Assembly (NCBI RefSeq): GCF_023715645.1
Contig: NZ_JAMBOP010000005.1
Location: 124,001 to 188,000 of the forward strand
From: Bacillus cytotoxicus
Lineage (GTDB): Bacteria; Bacillota; Bacilli; Bacillales; Bacillaceae_G
Reading direction: 5' to 3'
DNA: 64,000 nt
Position numbers and translations under genes: made by a program. Of this stretch, positions 24,977 to 34,188 are shown piece after piece; position 1 is the first letter of the stretch; each line of letters starts with the position of its first letter. The notes below the pieces were generated by a model. That model was not told where the DNA came from, made no database searches, and worked only from the letters and a program-made list of their open reading frames with translations.

Positions 24977-27487
24977 ATGATCGGTATTTTAAAAAAGGTG
25001 TTTGATACAAATGAACGTCAAGTAAAACGTATGCAAAAAACCGTGGATAAAATAGAAGCATTAGCGGATCAAATGTCACCACTGACAGATGAACAGTTAA
25101 AAGGAAAAACAGTAGAGTTTAAAGAGCGATTAACAAAAGGTGAAACAGTAGATGATTTGTTGCCAGAAGCTTTTGCTGTTGTGCGTGAAGCGGCAACACG
25201 TGTACTAGGTATGCGTCCATATCCTGTTCAGTTAATGGGTGGTATTGCCTTGCATGAAGGGAATATCTCTGAGATGAAGACAGGGGAAGGTAAAACGTTA
25301 ACTTCTACTTTACCGGTATACTTAAATGCTCTTACAGGTAAAGGTGTTCACGTTGTTACAGTCAATGAATATTTAGCACAGCGTGATGCGAGCGAAATGG
25401 GACAACTGCATGAGTTCCTTGGTTTAACAGTTGGTATCAATTTAAATCATATGTCACGAGAAGAGAAACAAGTTGCGTATGCTGCTGATATTACATACAG
25501 CACGAATAATGAGCTTGGATTCGACTACTTACGTGATAACATGGTGCTTTATAAAGAGCAGTGTGTACAGCGTTCACTGCACTTTGCCATCATCGATGAG
25601 GTAGACTCCATTTTAATTGATGAAGCACGTACACCGCTAATCATTTCTGGACAAGCAGAAAAATCTGCAGAATTATATATATATGCGAATGCATTTGTGC
25701 GTACGTTAACAAATGAAAAAGAATATACATTTGATGTGAAAACGAAAAATGTTATGTTGACAGAAGAAGGTATCACCAAAGCAGAGAAAGCGTTCCACAT
25801 TGAAAACTTATTTGATTTAAAACATGTAGCGCTTCTTCACCATATTAATCAAGCGCTTCGTGCTCACGTTGTCATGCATCGTGATACAGATTATGTTGTG
25901 CAAGAAGGCGAAATTGTAATTGTTGACCAATTTACAGGTCGTCTTATGAAAGGTCGCCGCTACAGCGAAGGATTGCATCAAGCGATTGAGGCAAAAGAAG
26001 GCGTAGACATTCAAAATGAAAGTATGACGCTTGCGACGATCACATTCCAAAACTATTTCCGTATGTATGAGAAGCTTTCTGGAATGACAGGTACAGCGAA
26101 AACAGAGGAAGAAGAATTCCGTAACATCTATAATATGCACGTTATTGTTATTCCGACGAATAAGCCAATTGTTCGTGATGACCGTGCCGATTTAATTTTT
26201 AAAACGATGGAAGGGAAATTTAACGCCGTTGTAAACGATATTGTTGATCGCCATAAAAAAGGACAACCTGTTCTTGTTGGTACAGTAGCGATTGAAACAT
26301 CTGAGTTAATTTCGAAGATGTTAACGAGAAAAGGTGTACGTCACAATGTCTTAAACGCGAAAAACCATGCACGCGAAGCGGAAATTGTTGCTGAAGCAGG
26401 TTATCAAGGTGCGGTAACGATCGCGACAAACATGGCTGGACGTGGTACGGATATTAAACTTGCAGACGGCGTACGTGAAGTCGGTGGTTTAGCTGTTATC
26501 GGTACAGAGCGTCATGAAAGTCGACGCATCGATAATCAGCTGCGTGGTCGTTCTGGACGTCAAGGGGATCCAGGTGTGACACAGTTCTATCTATCAATGG
26601 AAGATGAACTGATGCGTCGTTTCGGTGCTGATAATATGAAAGCGATGATGGATCGTTTAGGTATGGATGATACACAGCCAATCGAAAGTAAAATGGTATC
26701 TCGCGCTGTTGAATCTGCACAAAAACGAGTGGAAGGTAATAACTACGATGCGCGTAAGCAGCTTCTTCAATACGACGATGTACTTCGTCAGCAACGTGAA
26801 GTTATTTACAAGCAGCGTCAAGATGTAATGGAGTCAGAAAACTTGCGCGGCATTATTGAAGGAATGATGCATTCTACAGTAGAGCGTACGGTAGCTCTTC
26901 ATACGCAAGAGGAATTAGAAGAAGATTGGAACATTGCTGGTCTTGTTGAGTACTTAAATACAACTCTTCTAAAAGACGGTGATGTGAAAGAAGAAGAATT
27001 ACGCCGCTTAGCACCAGAAGAAATGATCGATAGCATCGTTACGAAAGTGAAAACACACTACGACGAGAAGGAAGCGCAAATGCCAGAAGCACAAATACGT
27101 GAATTTGAAAAAGTAGTTGTGTTCCGCGTTGTAGATTCGAAATGGATGGATCACATCGATGCAATGGATCACTTACGTGAAGGTATTCATTTACGTGCGT
27201 ACGGTCAAATTGATCCACTTCGCGAATATCAAATGGAAGGCTTTGCGATGTTTGAAGCAATGATTGCTTCTATCGAAGAAGAAATTTCTCGTTACATCAT
27301 GAAGGCTGAAATCGAACAAAACCTAGAACGTCAAGAAGTAGCACAAGGAGAAGCCGTTCATCCGAAAGATGGCGACGAACCAGCAAAGAAAAAACCAGTC
27401 GTAAAAAATGACCAAACCGGCCGCAACGACCTATGCACATGCGGCAGCGGGAAAAAATACAAAAACTGCTGTGGAATCGGGAAATAA
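24977..27487 (+). CDS. secA: Preprotein translocase ATPase SecA
   Basis: Essential motor that pushes preproteins through SecYEG. 836 residues, the usual length for the housekeeping SecA of this group. Visible are the Walker A loop MKTGEGKT (about 99-106), VNEYLAQRD, the [15 protein letters not shown] Walker B region, [32 protein letters not shown] and the arginine-finger region [13 protein letters not shown]. The zinc-binding tail [13 protein letters not shown] binds SecB or ribosomes. The ribosome site is GAGGAG, 7-8 bp before the ATG. It lies between hpf and prfB as in B. subtilis. Confidence 0.97.
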   Translation: MIGILKKVFDTNERQVKRMQKTVDKIEALADQMSPLTDEQLKGKTVEFKERLTKGETVDDLLPEAFAVVREAATRVLGMRPYPVQLMGGIALHEGNISEMKTGEGKTLTSTLPVYLNALTGKGVHVVTVNEYLAQRDASEMGQLHEFLGLTVGINLNHMSREEKQVAYAADITYSTNNELGFDYLRDNMVLYKEQCVQRSLHFAIIDEVDSILIDEARTPLIISGQAEKSAELYIYANAFVRTLTNEKEYTFDVKTKNVMLTEEGITKAEKAFHIENLFDLKHVALLHHINQALRAHVVMHRDTDYVVQEGEIVIVDQFTGRLMKGRRYSEGLHQAIEAKEGVDIQNESMTLATITFQNYFRMYEKLSGMTGTAKTEEEEFRNIYNMHVIVIPTNKPIVRDDRADLIFKTMEGKFNAVVNDIVDRHKKGQPVLVGTVAIETSELISKMLTRKGVRHNVLNAKNHAREAEIVAEAGYQGAVTIATNMAGRGTDIKLADGVREVGGLAVIGTERHESRRIDNQLRGRSGRQGDPGVTQFYLSMEDELMRRFGADNMKAMMDRLGMDDTQPIESKMVSRAVESAQKRVEGNNYDARKQLLQYDDVLRQQREVIYKQRQDVMESENLRGIIEGMMHSTVERTVALHTQEELEEDWNIAGLVEYLNTTLLKDGDVKEEELRRLAPEEMIDSIVTKVKTHYDEKEAQMPEAQIREFEKVVVFRVVDSKWMDHIDAMDHLREGIHLRAYGQIDPLREYQMEGFAMFEAMIASIEEEISRYIMKAEIEQNLERQEVAQGEAVHPKDGDEPAKKKPVVKNDQTGRNDLCTCGSGKKYKNCCGIGK

Positions 27488-27488
27488 A

Positions 27489-27640
27489 AAAAAGCGGAAG
27501 CGGCTCGCTCAGAATCGCAGGACGTTGGAGCCACCGACAGAGAGGTGCTTTTTACCTCGTCCGAGGGGGCGAAACGACCAGAGATTCTAGCTGCAGGAGC
27601 TGGACAAAAAGAAAAGCGGAAGCGGCTTGCTTAAAATGTT
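27489..27640 (+). repeat. Family F repeat, one full plus one partial copy
   Basis: The full copy starts AAAAGCGGAAGCGGCTCGC and ends GGAGCTGGACAAAAA. A second partial copy (GAAAAGCGGAAGCGGCTTGC) begins at about 27611. They lie directly after the secA stop codon. Confidence 0.8.
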
Positions 27641-27689
27641 TTTCTCATTGAATGGAAATTTTTAATAAACATTCATATAATAACAAGAG

Positions 27690-27724
27690 ATGAACTCTCT
27701 CTCGCAAAAGCAGAGAGAGTTTGC
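27690..27724 (+). terminator. Hairpin between secA and prfB
   Basis: AACTCTCTCT (27693-27702) pairs with AGAGAGAGTT (27712-27721). The T run is weak, so it may be an inefficient terminator or a processing site. Confidence 0.55.
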
Positions 27725-27805
27725 CTTGTTGTTAGGATAAAGTAGTGAAGGTTTTACCGCTCTTTCGTATGGGATAAATGAAGTAATTACATAGAGGTGA
27801 CAAAA

Positions 27806-28907
27806 ATGGAATTAGTAGAAATTAGACAAGAATTAGAGAAAATGGCTAAGAGATTAGCGGCGTTTAGGGGGTCTCTTTGACCTCGCTGGAAAAGAGAAGC
27901 GAATCGCAGAACTAGAAGAGATTATGATGGGTGCAAGTTTTTGGGATGATCAAAAGAGTGCTCAAATAGTTATTAATGAAGCGAATGCTTTAAAAGATAT
28001 GGTAGGTAAGTTTAACACGCTGAATGAAACATTTGAAAATCTAGAAGTAACACATGAACTTGTAAAAGAAGAATACGATGAAGAATTGCATGCAGAGCTT
28101 GAAACTGAAGTGAAAACATTATCTGCAGATATGAATGAATACGAACTTCAATTATTACTAAATGAAGAACACGACAAGAATAATGCTATTTTAGAGTTGC
28201 ATCCAGGTGCAGGTGGAACAGAATCACAGGATTGGGGTTCTATGCTGCTTCGTATGTATACACGCTGGGCAGAAAAACGCGGTTTTAAAGTTGAAACGTT
28301 AGATTACCTTCCAGGAGATGAAGCTGGGATTAAAAGTGTTACGTTATTAATTAAAGGACATAATGCTTACGGCTATTTAAAAGCAGAAAAAGGCGTGCAT
28401 CGTCTTGTTCGTATTTCACCATTCGATTCATCAGGCCGTCGTCATACGTCGTTCGTATCTTGTGAAGTTGTACCGGAATTTAACGATGATATTGAAATTG
28501 AAATACGTACAGAGGATTTAAAAATAGATACGTACCGTGCAAGTGGTGCGGGTGGACAGCATATTAATACGACTGACTCAGCTGTTCGTATTACACATAC
28601 TCCAACGAATGTTGTTGTAACATGTCAATCTGAGCGTTCACAAATTAAAAACCGTGAGCATGCAATGAAAATGTTGAAAGCCAAACTGTATCAACAAAAA
28701 TTAGAAGAACAGCAAGCAGAGCTTGATGAGATTCGCGGTGAGCAAAAAGAAATTGGCTGGGGAAGTCAAATTCGTTCATACGTATTCCATCCATACTCTC
28801 TTGTGAAAGATCATCGTACAAATACAGAGATCGGGAATGTGCAAGCAGTTATGGACGGAGAAATTGATGCATTTATTGATGCATATTTACGTTCCCGTAT
28901 TTCGTAA
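27806..28907 (+). CDS. prfB: Peptide chain release factor 2 with programmed +1 frameshift
   Basis: RF2 ends translation at UGA and UAA. The gene opens at the ATG 27806 (ribosome site GAGGTGA), reads 24 codons to an in-frame TGA at 27878-27880, and continues in the +1 frame from 27879 to give a 366-residue product. The shift site is CTT TGA C with an upstream Shine-Dalgarno-like AGGGGG, exactly the known RF2 autoregulatory frameshift, so low RF2 raises its own synthesis. The GGQ peptidyl-hydrolysis motif is seen in [15 protein letters not shown]. Length and position after secA match B. subtilis. Confidence 0.97.
27866..27881 (+). other. prfB programmed frameshift signal
   Basis: AGGGGG (27866-27871) lies 3 bases before CTTTGAC (27875-27881). 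The ribosome slips from CTT to TTT when UGA is decoded slowly. Confidence 0.95.
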
Positions 28908-28987
28908 ACAAAAAAATGCCAACAGGGCGTTGGCACATACGTGAGAAAATGCGAAGCATACCTTCTATTTAGAGGGTGAGAAAGAGG

Positions 28988-29019
28988 GGAGAAGTTGCAT
29001 GGCAACTTCTCTTTTTGGT
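28988..29019 (+). terminator. prfB terminator
   Basis: GAGAAGTTGC (28989-28998) pairs with GCAACTTCTC (29002-29011), then TTTTTGG. A further stem, TGCCAAC/GTTGGCA (28917-28935), lies upstream, with a U-run on the minus strand. Confidence 0.82.
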
Positions 29020-29124
29020 GGGTGTAGTTGTAGCATACAAGTTGTATATTCCTTTGTAAAAAGTAGAAAATAATGAAATGTTGTATGTGATAGAACAAAA
29101 AATAGGGTGTGTTTTGGAGTATTG

Positions 29125-29310
29125 ATCCTATATAAATACAAATTGAAGAGCAGCTATAAAAAAACCTTTTCTTTTTAGGGAGGCGAGAGCAACTGGCCGT
29201 GTATAGGAGCGGTTGGTTCCTTTTTCTTCCACGTGCAATGTTAAAACAAAGGGAGAAAGCAAGTTCGAGTAATGTTTTGTTCGGCATAGCAATGAACTTA
29301 TATAGAAAAC
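29125..29310 (+). repeat. Interspersed core repeat
   Basis: Starts CTATATAAATACAAATTG, contains GAGGCGAGAGCAACTGGCC and GTATAGGAGCGGTTGG, and ends near AACTTATATAGAAAACC. It lies in the gap between prfB and cccB. Confidence 0.68.
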
Positions 29311-29422
29311 CTTTATTTTTTTGCATCCTATCATTTGTTCACGAAATTGAAACAATTGTTGGAAAGCCTTGAACTTGCAAGATACCACCTGTATTTAGGA
29401 TAATGGTGGGTGTACAGGTAAG

Positions 29423-29451
29423 TTTTGAAATTTCCGGAAAATCATTATAAT
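29423..29451 (+). promoter_or_regulatory. cccB promoter
   Basis: TTTTGA (29423-29428), a 17-bp spacer and TATAAT (29446-29451), 38 bp before the start codon. Confidence 0.6.
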
Positions 29452-29489
29452 GCGATTGAGGGATTAATTAATAGTGGGGAGCGATATAG

Positions 29490-29819
29490 GTGAAGAAGAA
29501 ACTATTGACGATTGTATTAGGCGCATCATTAGCCCTTACGGTAGGAGCATGTGGAAAAAAAGAAGAAAGTAAGCCTTCTAGTCCTGGGCAAGCAGCTAGT
29601 GCTGATAGCGCTGAGAAAGTATTTCAAAAAAGCTGTGCAGGATGTCACGGTAATGACCTACAAGGATTAACTGGACCAAATCTAAAAAAAGTAGGCGGAA
29701 AATATAGCCAAGAAGATATTGAAAAAATTATTGATAAGGGTCGCGGTGCTATGCCAGGTCGTGTAATCCAAGGCGAAGATACGAAAAAAGTAGCAGAATG
29801 GCTAGCTGAGAAGAAGTAA
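29490..29819 (+). CDS. cccB: Cytochrome c-551, membrane-anchored lipoprotein
   Basis: 109-residue electron carrier on the outer face of the membrane. Lipoprotein signal with lipobox LTVGAC (Cys21 acylated), a linker rich in S, A and K, the haem-binding motif CAGCH (49-53) and a methionine ligand near GAMPGR. The start is GTG at 29490 with GGGGAG about 9 bp upstream. It follows prfB, as in B. subtilis. Confidence 0.94.
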   Translation: MKKKLLTIVLGASLALTVGACGKKEESKPSSPGQAASADSAEKVFQKSCAGCHGNDLQGLTGPNLKKVGGKYSQEDIEKIIDKGRGAMPGRVIQGEDTKKVAEWLAEKK

Positions 29820-29823
29820 AATA

Positions 29824-29980
29824 GAAAAGCAGAGGCGGCTTGCTCAGAATCGCAGGACGTTGGAGTCCCTGACAGAGAGGCGCTTTTTGCCTCGTCCGAG
29901 GGGGCGAAACGACCGGAGATTCTAGCCGCGGGAGCTGGACAAAATAGAAAAGCGGAGGCGGCTCGTTTAGAATCGCAACA
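29824..29980 (+). repeat. Family F repeat, one full plus one partial copy
   Basis: GAAAAGCAGAGGCGGCTTGC to GGAGCTGGACAAAA, then a second truncated start (GAAAAGCGGAGGCGGCTCG) at about 29947. The arrangement is the same as after secA: one full copy and a headless second copy immediately downstream of a stop codon. Confidence 0.8.
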
Positions 29981-29990
29981 TGAAATACCA

Positions 29991-30041
29991 ACAAATAAGA
30001 CCTTTTTGTATGACAACAGAAGGTCTTATTTACTTGTTTTA
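29991..30041 (+). terminator. cccB terminator
   Basis: AAATAAGACCTT (29993-30004) pairs with AAGGTCTTATTT (30020-30031), then ACTTGTTTT. A family F repeat lies between cccB and this hairpin. Confidence 0.72.
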
Positions 30042-30277
30042 TGTCATATATTCTGCGCTGTGTAACATAACTGTAACAAACTTGTATCCGAATTTAAAAC
30101 CGAATAATGGTACAATGTAGGGCGTAGTGCCTTTTTGTAGAATTTTGCAGAAAAAGTTTTACATATTTAGAAGATGAAAAAATGAAAAATGTGAAAACGA
30201 CCGAAGATTTTAGCAATTATGTTAAATATCGAAGAATAAAAAGTGTCGAAAAAATCATTAGTATTGGGTGATAAATA

Positions 30278-30964
30278 ATGATAACAATGACGAATGTTTA
30301 TAAGGAGTATCCAAATGGCATGAAAGCCGTTGATGGACTCACAGTAAAAATTAAACAAGGTGAATTCGTATATGTAGTAGGACCGAGTGGAGCCGGAAAA
30401 TCTACATTTATTAAAATGATGTATCGTGAAGAAAAACCAACTAAAGGATCTATTAATGTAAATGGTTTAGTAATTGAATCTTTAGCAGAGCGTGACGTAC
30501 CATATTTCCGTCGTCAGCTAGGCGTAATTTTCCAAGATTTTAAGTTGCTTCCGAAGTCAACTGTATATGAGAATGTTGCGTTTGCTTTAGAAGTTATCGA
30601 AGAAGAACGAGGCGTGATTCGTGAGCGTGTTACGGAAGTATTAAAGCTTGTAGGTCTTGAAGATCGTGCTGATGCATTGCCAAATGAGCTTTCTGGTGGG
30701 GAACAACAACGTATTGCGATTGCAAGAGCGATTGTGAATCGTCCGAAAGTTGTTATTGCCGATGAACCGACAGGTAACCTTGATATGGATACAGCAATGG
30801 ATATTATGGGTATTTTTAAACGCATTAATGAGCGCGGTACAACAATCATTATGGCGACGCATAATGCGGATATTGTAAATACAATTCGTCATCGTGTAAT
30901 TGCAATTGAAGGTGGAAAAATTGTTCGAGACGAGATTGAGGGAGGATACGGATATGAAGACTAA
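30278..30964 (+). CDS. ftsE: Cell-division ABC transporter ATPase FtsE
   Basis: 228-residue cytosolic ATPase of the FtsEX complex, which relays cytoplasmic signals to peptidoglycan hydrolases outside. Walker A GPSGAGKS (36-43), signature LSGGEQQR, Walker B VVIADEPTGNLD. The ribosome site GGGTGAT lies 7 bp before the ATG. An extended -10 (TGGTACAAT, 30107-30115) lies about 165 bp upstream. It overlaps ftsX by 11 bp. In B. subtilis FtsEX activates CwlO, and a CwlO-like enzyme is encoded at 17 kb. Confidence 0.96.
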   Translation: MITMTNVYKEYPNGMKAVDGLTVKIKQGEFVYVVGPSGAGKSTFIKMMYREEKPTKGSINVNGLVIESLAERDVPYFRRQLGVIFQDFKLLPKSTVYENVAFALEVIEEERGVIRERVTEVLKLVGLEDRADALPNELSGGEQQRIAIARAIVNRPKVVIADEPTGNLDMDTAMDIMGIFKRINERGTTIIMATHNADIVNTIRHRVIAIEGGKIVRDEIEGGYGYED

Positions 30965-31847
30965 AACCCTTGGTCGCCATTTACGAGAAGGTGTCAAAAA
31001 TTTATCCCGTAACGGATGGATGACATTTGCCTCTGTAAGTGCAGTAACCGTTACATTACTGCTTGTAGGTGTCTTTTTAACAGCGATCATGAATATGAAC
31101 CATGTTGCGACGAAAGTAGAGCAAGATGTAGAAATTCGTGTACACATTGATCCAGCAGCAAAGAAAGAGGATCAAAAGAAATTAAATGCGGATATTTCCA
31201 AGATTTCGAAAGTCGATTCTGTTAAATATTCTTCTAAAGACGAAGAACTAAAAAAATTGATTAAAAGTTTAGGCGATAGTGGGAAATCATTTGAGCTATT
31301 TGAGCAAGATAACCCGTTAAAAGACGTATATGTTGTAAAAGCGAAAGAACCAACTGATACAGCTAGTATTGCAAAAAAAATTGCAAAAATGCAATTTGTA
31401 AATAAAGTACAATACGGACAAGGTGAAGTAGAAAAATTATTTGATACAGTAAAAACTGGCCGTAATATTGGGATTATCTTAATTGCTGGTCTATTATTCA
31501 CGGCGATGTTCTTAATCTCTAATACAATTAAAATTACAATCTATGCACGAAGCACTGAAATTGAAATTATGAAACTTGTTGGGGCAACAAACTGGTTTAT
31601 TCGTTGGCCATTCTTGTTAGAAGGATTATTCCTTGGGGTACTAGGTTCAATCATTCCAATTATTATGATTTTGATTTCATATAATTCGATTCAATCTATG
31701 TTTAATGAGAAATTTGCAGGAACAATTTTTGAATTGCTTCCATATAGCCCGTTCGTTTTCGAGCTATCTGCATTGTTAATGCTAATCGGAGCATTAATAG
31801 GTATGTGGGGAAGTGTTATGTCAATTCGTCGTTTCTTAAAAGTTTAA
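30954..31847 (+). CDS. ftsX: Cell-division ABC transporter permease FtsX
   Basis: 297-residue membrane partner of FtsE. Four membrane segments (about 22-44, 172-192, 222-245, 268-290) with a large extracellular loop (about 45-170), the part that contacts the hydrolase. The start is the ATG at 30954, with GGGAGGAT upstream. The longer frame from 30900 would lie inside ftsE. The start overlaps the end of ftsE, which implies translational coupling. Confidence 0.95.
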   Translation: MKTKTLGRHLREGVKNLSRNGWMTFASVSAVTVTLLLVGVFLTAIMNMNHVATKVEQDVEIRVHIDPAAKKEDQKKLNADISKISKVDSVKYSSKDEELKKLIKSLGDSGKSFELFEQDNPLKDVYVVKAKEPTDTASIAKKIAKMQFVNKVQYGQGEVEKLFDTVKTGRNIGIILIAGLLFTAMFLISNTIKITIYARSTEIEIMKLVGATNWFIRWPFLLEGLFLGVLGSIIPIIMILISYNSIQSMFNEKFAGTIFELLPYSPFVFELSALLMLIGALIGMWGSVMSIRRFLKV

Positions 31848-31901
31848 AGTGTAAAAAGTTGCAAACATATTTCGTACAAGCTTATCATATAGTAGAAATA
31901 G

Positions 31902-31936
31902 TTAAAGGCATCGCACAGTGTGTGATGCCTTTTCAT
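31902..31936 (+). terminator. ftsEX terminator
   Basis: AAAGGCATC-GCACA pairs with TGTG-TGATGCCTTTT, followed by CATAC. Confidence 0.78.
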
Positions 31937-31970
31937 ACACCATTGTGTGTTCGGAAAGGGGAATTCCGCA

Positions 31971-33401
31971 TTGAAACGTAGAGTTGCGATTATAGGAATG
32001 GTTGTAGCGTTTTTCATTGGCGCTGGCGGAATGTTTGCGGGGATATATTGGCTTGGTGGCCCTTATATGGCGCAATCGATTACAGGGAAAAATGCCAATG
32101 TAAAACAAGCGGATTTGGAAAAAATTCGCGAAGCGTATGCATTAATTGATTCACGTTATGTTGAGGATGTGAAGGATGACAAGCTAGTTGAAGGAGCTAT
32201 TCAAGGGATGCTTGCAACGCTGAAAGACCCATATTCTACATACATGGATAAGAAAACAGCGGAGCAATTTGAGCAATCGCTTGATCCAGAGCTAGAAGGA
32301 ATCGGTGCTGAAGTCAATAAAACGGATGAGAAATTAATCATTGTGTCACCAATTAAAGATTCGCCGGCTGAAAAAGCAGGTCTGAAACCGAACGATCAAA
32401 TTTTAACAGTTGATGGAAATGGTGTGAAAGACTTATCACGCGAGGAAGCAGTTATGAAAATTCGCGGAAAAAAAGGGACAACAGTTACGCTTGAAGTGAA
32501 GCGTTCAGGAGTTACTGACCCGTTAACATTTAAAATTAAGCGTGATAAAATTCCGATTTTCACTGTATTTAGTTCTGTGAAGAAAGAGAACAACAAGGAT
32601 ATTGGGTATATACAAATTACATCGTTCTCTGACAAAACAGCGAAAGAATTTCAAGATCAGTTGAAAGAGCTTGAAAAGAAAAATATACAAGGGCTTGTCA
32701 TTGATGTACGTGGAAACCCAGGCGGTTATTTAAAAAGTGTTGAAGATATTCTAAAAGAGCTGATGACAGATAGAAAGCCAATGCTTCAAATAGAACAGCG
32801 TAATGGTGAGAAGCAAAAGTTCTATACATCATTAAAAGAGAGAAAACCGTATCCGATCTCTGTATTAGTTGATAAAGGCAGTGCCTCTGCTTCTGAAATT
32901 TTAGCAGGAGCGTTAAAAGAAGGCGAAGGTTACCCTCTTATTGGTGAGAAAACATTCGGAAAAGGTACTGTTCAGCAAGCTGTACCGTTTACAGATGGCA
33001 GTAATATTAAACTGACAATGTTTAAATGGTTAACGCCTGAAGGCAATTGGATTCATAAAAAAGGAATTGCGCCGACGGTTGAAGTGAAGCAACCTGATTA
33101 CTACCATGCAACGCCAATTCAAGTTGAAAAAACATTGTCTTATAATGATAATGATGAGCAGGTGAAGCATGCACAAGAGATGTTAAAGAGTCTTGGATAT
33201 GAGCCAGGTCGTGAAGATGGTTTCTTTAGTAAAGAAACAGAAGCAGCTGTGAAAGCATTCCAAAATGCAAACAGTATGGATGCAACAGGTAAGCTTGATA
33301 AAAAGACAGCAGAGACAATTCAGAATAAGATTGTTGAAAAAATCCGTTCTGGTGAAAATGATATGCAGCTTCAAACAGCACTGAAATTAATGGCGAAATA
33401 A
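31971..33401 (+). CDS. ctpB: Carboxy-terminal processing protease (S41), CtpB-like
   Basis: 476-residue membrane-anchored serine protease with an uncleaved N-terminal membrane segment (about 5-28), PDZ domain (about 95-175), S41 protease domain and a C-terminal peptidoglycan-binding domain (about 400-460). The catalytic serine and lysine are in KGSASASEILAG and GEKTFGKGTVQ. In B. subtilis CtpB acts in the sporulation signalling step that activates sigma-K. The start is TTG at 31971 with AAAGGGG 9 bp upstream; a GTG at 31947 lies before the ribosome site. A terminator hairpin follows. Confidence 0.94.
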   Translation: MKRRVAIIGMVVAFFIGAGGMFAGIYWLGGPYMAQSITGKNANVKQADLEKIREAYALIDSRYVEDVKDDKLVEGAIQGMLATLKDPYSTYMDKKTAEQFEQSLDPELEGIGAEVNKTDEKLIIVSPIKDSPAEKAGLKPNDQILTVDGNGVKDLSREEAVMKIRGKKGTTVTLEVKRSGVTDPLTFKIKRDKIPIFTVFSSVKKENNKDIGYIQITSFSDKTAKEFQDQLKELEKKNIQGLVIDVRGNPGGYLKSVEDILKELMTDRKPMLQIEQRNGEKQKFYTSLKERKPYPISVLVDKGSASASEILAGALKEGEGYPLIGEKTFGKGTVQQAVPFTDGSNIKLTMFKWLTPEGNWIHKKGIAPTVEVKQPDYYHATPIQVEKTLSYNDNDEQVKHAQEMLKSLGYEPGREDGFFSKETEAAVKAFQNANSMDATGKLDKKTAETIQNKIVEKIRSGENDMQLQTALKLMAK

Positions 33402-33434
33402 GAAAACTGCCGGGAAAACCCCGGCAGTTTTTAT
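33402..33434 (+). terminator. ctpB terminator
   Basis: AAACTGCCGGG (33404-33414) pairs with CCCGGCAGTTT (33420-33430), then TTAT. Confidence 0.85.
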
Positions 33435-33440
33435 ATGTAG

Positions 33441-33533
33441 CGTGCGATTACCGATGAAAGTCCGAACCAAGTCGCCTAGTAGCTGACAGGCAACTGCAGG
33501 AGAAATCCTAAGGCTGAAGCCCAGTGACAAAGT
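33441..33533 (+). ncRNA. Fragment resembling the 5' end of a group II intron
   Basis: Starts GTGCGATTACCGATGAAAG. GTGCG is the conserved 5' end of group II introns. It continues with GTCGCCTAGTAGCTGACAGG and GGAGAAATCCTAAGGCTG, both able to fold (GCC...GGC, AGGA...TCCT) and similar in style to domain I of bacterial introns. No domain V or reverse transcriptase follows before the next repeat at 33538, so it would be a truncated remnant. Identification is by pattern memory only. Confidence 0.38.
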
Positions 33534-33537
33534 AACT

Positions 33538-33652
33538 TTTAATACAACATGCTCCTTTTTTTAAAAACCTGGTATGTGGCAGGAAAAGGCCCCAACCGCT
33601 CTATGCGTGGCCAGACGCTCTCGCCCTCACCTAAAAAGAAAAGGTTTTTAAT
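33538..33652 (-). repeat. Truncated core repeat
   Basis: Minus orientation: GTGGCAGGAAAAGGCCCC, GCGTGGCCAGACGCTCTCGC and AAAAAGAAAAGG. Confidence 0.65.
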
Positions 33653-33654
33653 AT

Positions 33655-33863
33655 GTTAAACAAACGTTTGATTAATTGCAATAAGTACAATGTTCCGTAT
33701 GTTTTTTTATGTGTTAAACAAACGTTTGATTAATTGCAATAAGTACAATGTTCCGTATGCTTTTTTATGTGTTAAACAAACGTTTGTTTAATTGTGATAA
33801 GTACAATGTTCCGTATATTTTTCATGTGTTAAACAAACGTTTGATTAATTATGATAAGATAAA
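33655..33863. repeat. Tandem repeat of about 58 bp, 3.6 copies, with a palindrome per unit
   Basis: Units start GTTAAACAAACGTTTG at 33655, 33713, 33771 and 33828 (periods 58, 58, 57). Each holds the palindrome AAACAAACGTTTGTTT (one copy perfect, the others with one change). The fourth unit is truncated after about 30 bp. The unit also contains AAGTACAATGTTCCGTATG. A palindrome of this type is usual for TetR-family operators. Confidence 0.85.
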
Positions 33864-33918
33864 ATGAAACGGAGTAAATTTTACATACAGTAATATGTAC
33901 GGAAAGAAATGAAATATC

Positions 33919-34156
33919 GTAACCACTCAGTCGTACATTTCATTTAGAAGTTTGATTCCAACGAAAATACGCTCTATAGAAAGTTATTTTCATTTTTTGG
34001 CATAAAAATGGACCGACACCTTGCTACTTTTCTTTGTTTTAAAACTTTGCACGTGGCAGGAAAAGGCCTTGACCGCTTCTATGCATGGCCAGTTGCTCTT
34101 GACCATTTAAAAAAATGCTTTTCTGTCAGTTTTTCATAGAGTGACTGAGTAGTTAC
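33919..34156 (-). mobile_element. MITE copy 4
   Basis: 238 bp, with ends GTAACCACTCAGTCG and TGACTGAGTAGTTAC. A perfect 8-bp duplication GAAATATC flanks it (33911-33918 and 34157-34164). It lies 32 bp before the minJ start codon, so it separates the gene from any older promoter. Confidence 0.88.
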
Positions 34157-34188
34157 GAAATATCTTATAAATGGTGGTGAATTGTTTC

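Noticed and set aside
27806-27880. prfB as a frameshift pseudogene
   Set aside because: The shift site and internal Shine-Dalgarno are the conserved RF2 programmed frameshift.
28811-29326. 171-residue minus-strand frame after prfB
   Set aside because: It runs antisense through the end of prfB, two terminators and a core repeat, with an odd Phe/Cys/Ser-rich composition and no ribosome site.
30641-31147. 168-residue minus-strand frame over ftsE/ftsX
   Set aside because: Antisense shadow of two well-supported genes; the composition is threonine/asparagine/cysteine-rich and unlike a protein family.
33655-33863. CRISPR array
   Set aside because: The repeats are contiguous and the whole 58-bp unit is conserved, with no variable spacers and no cas genes.
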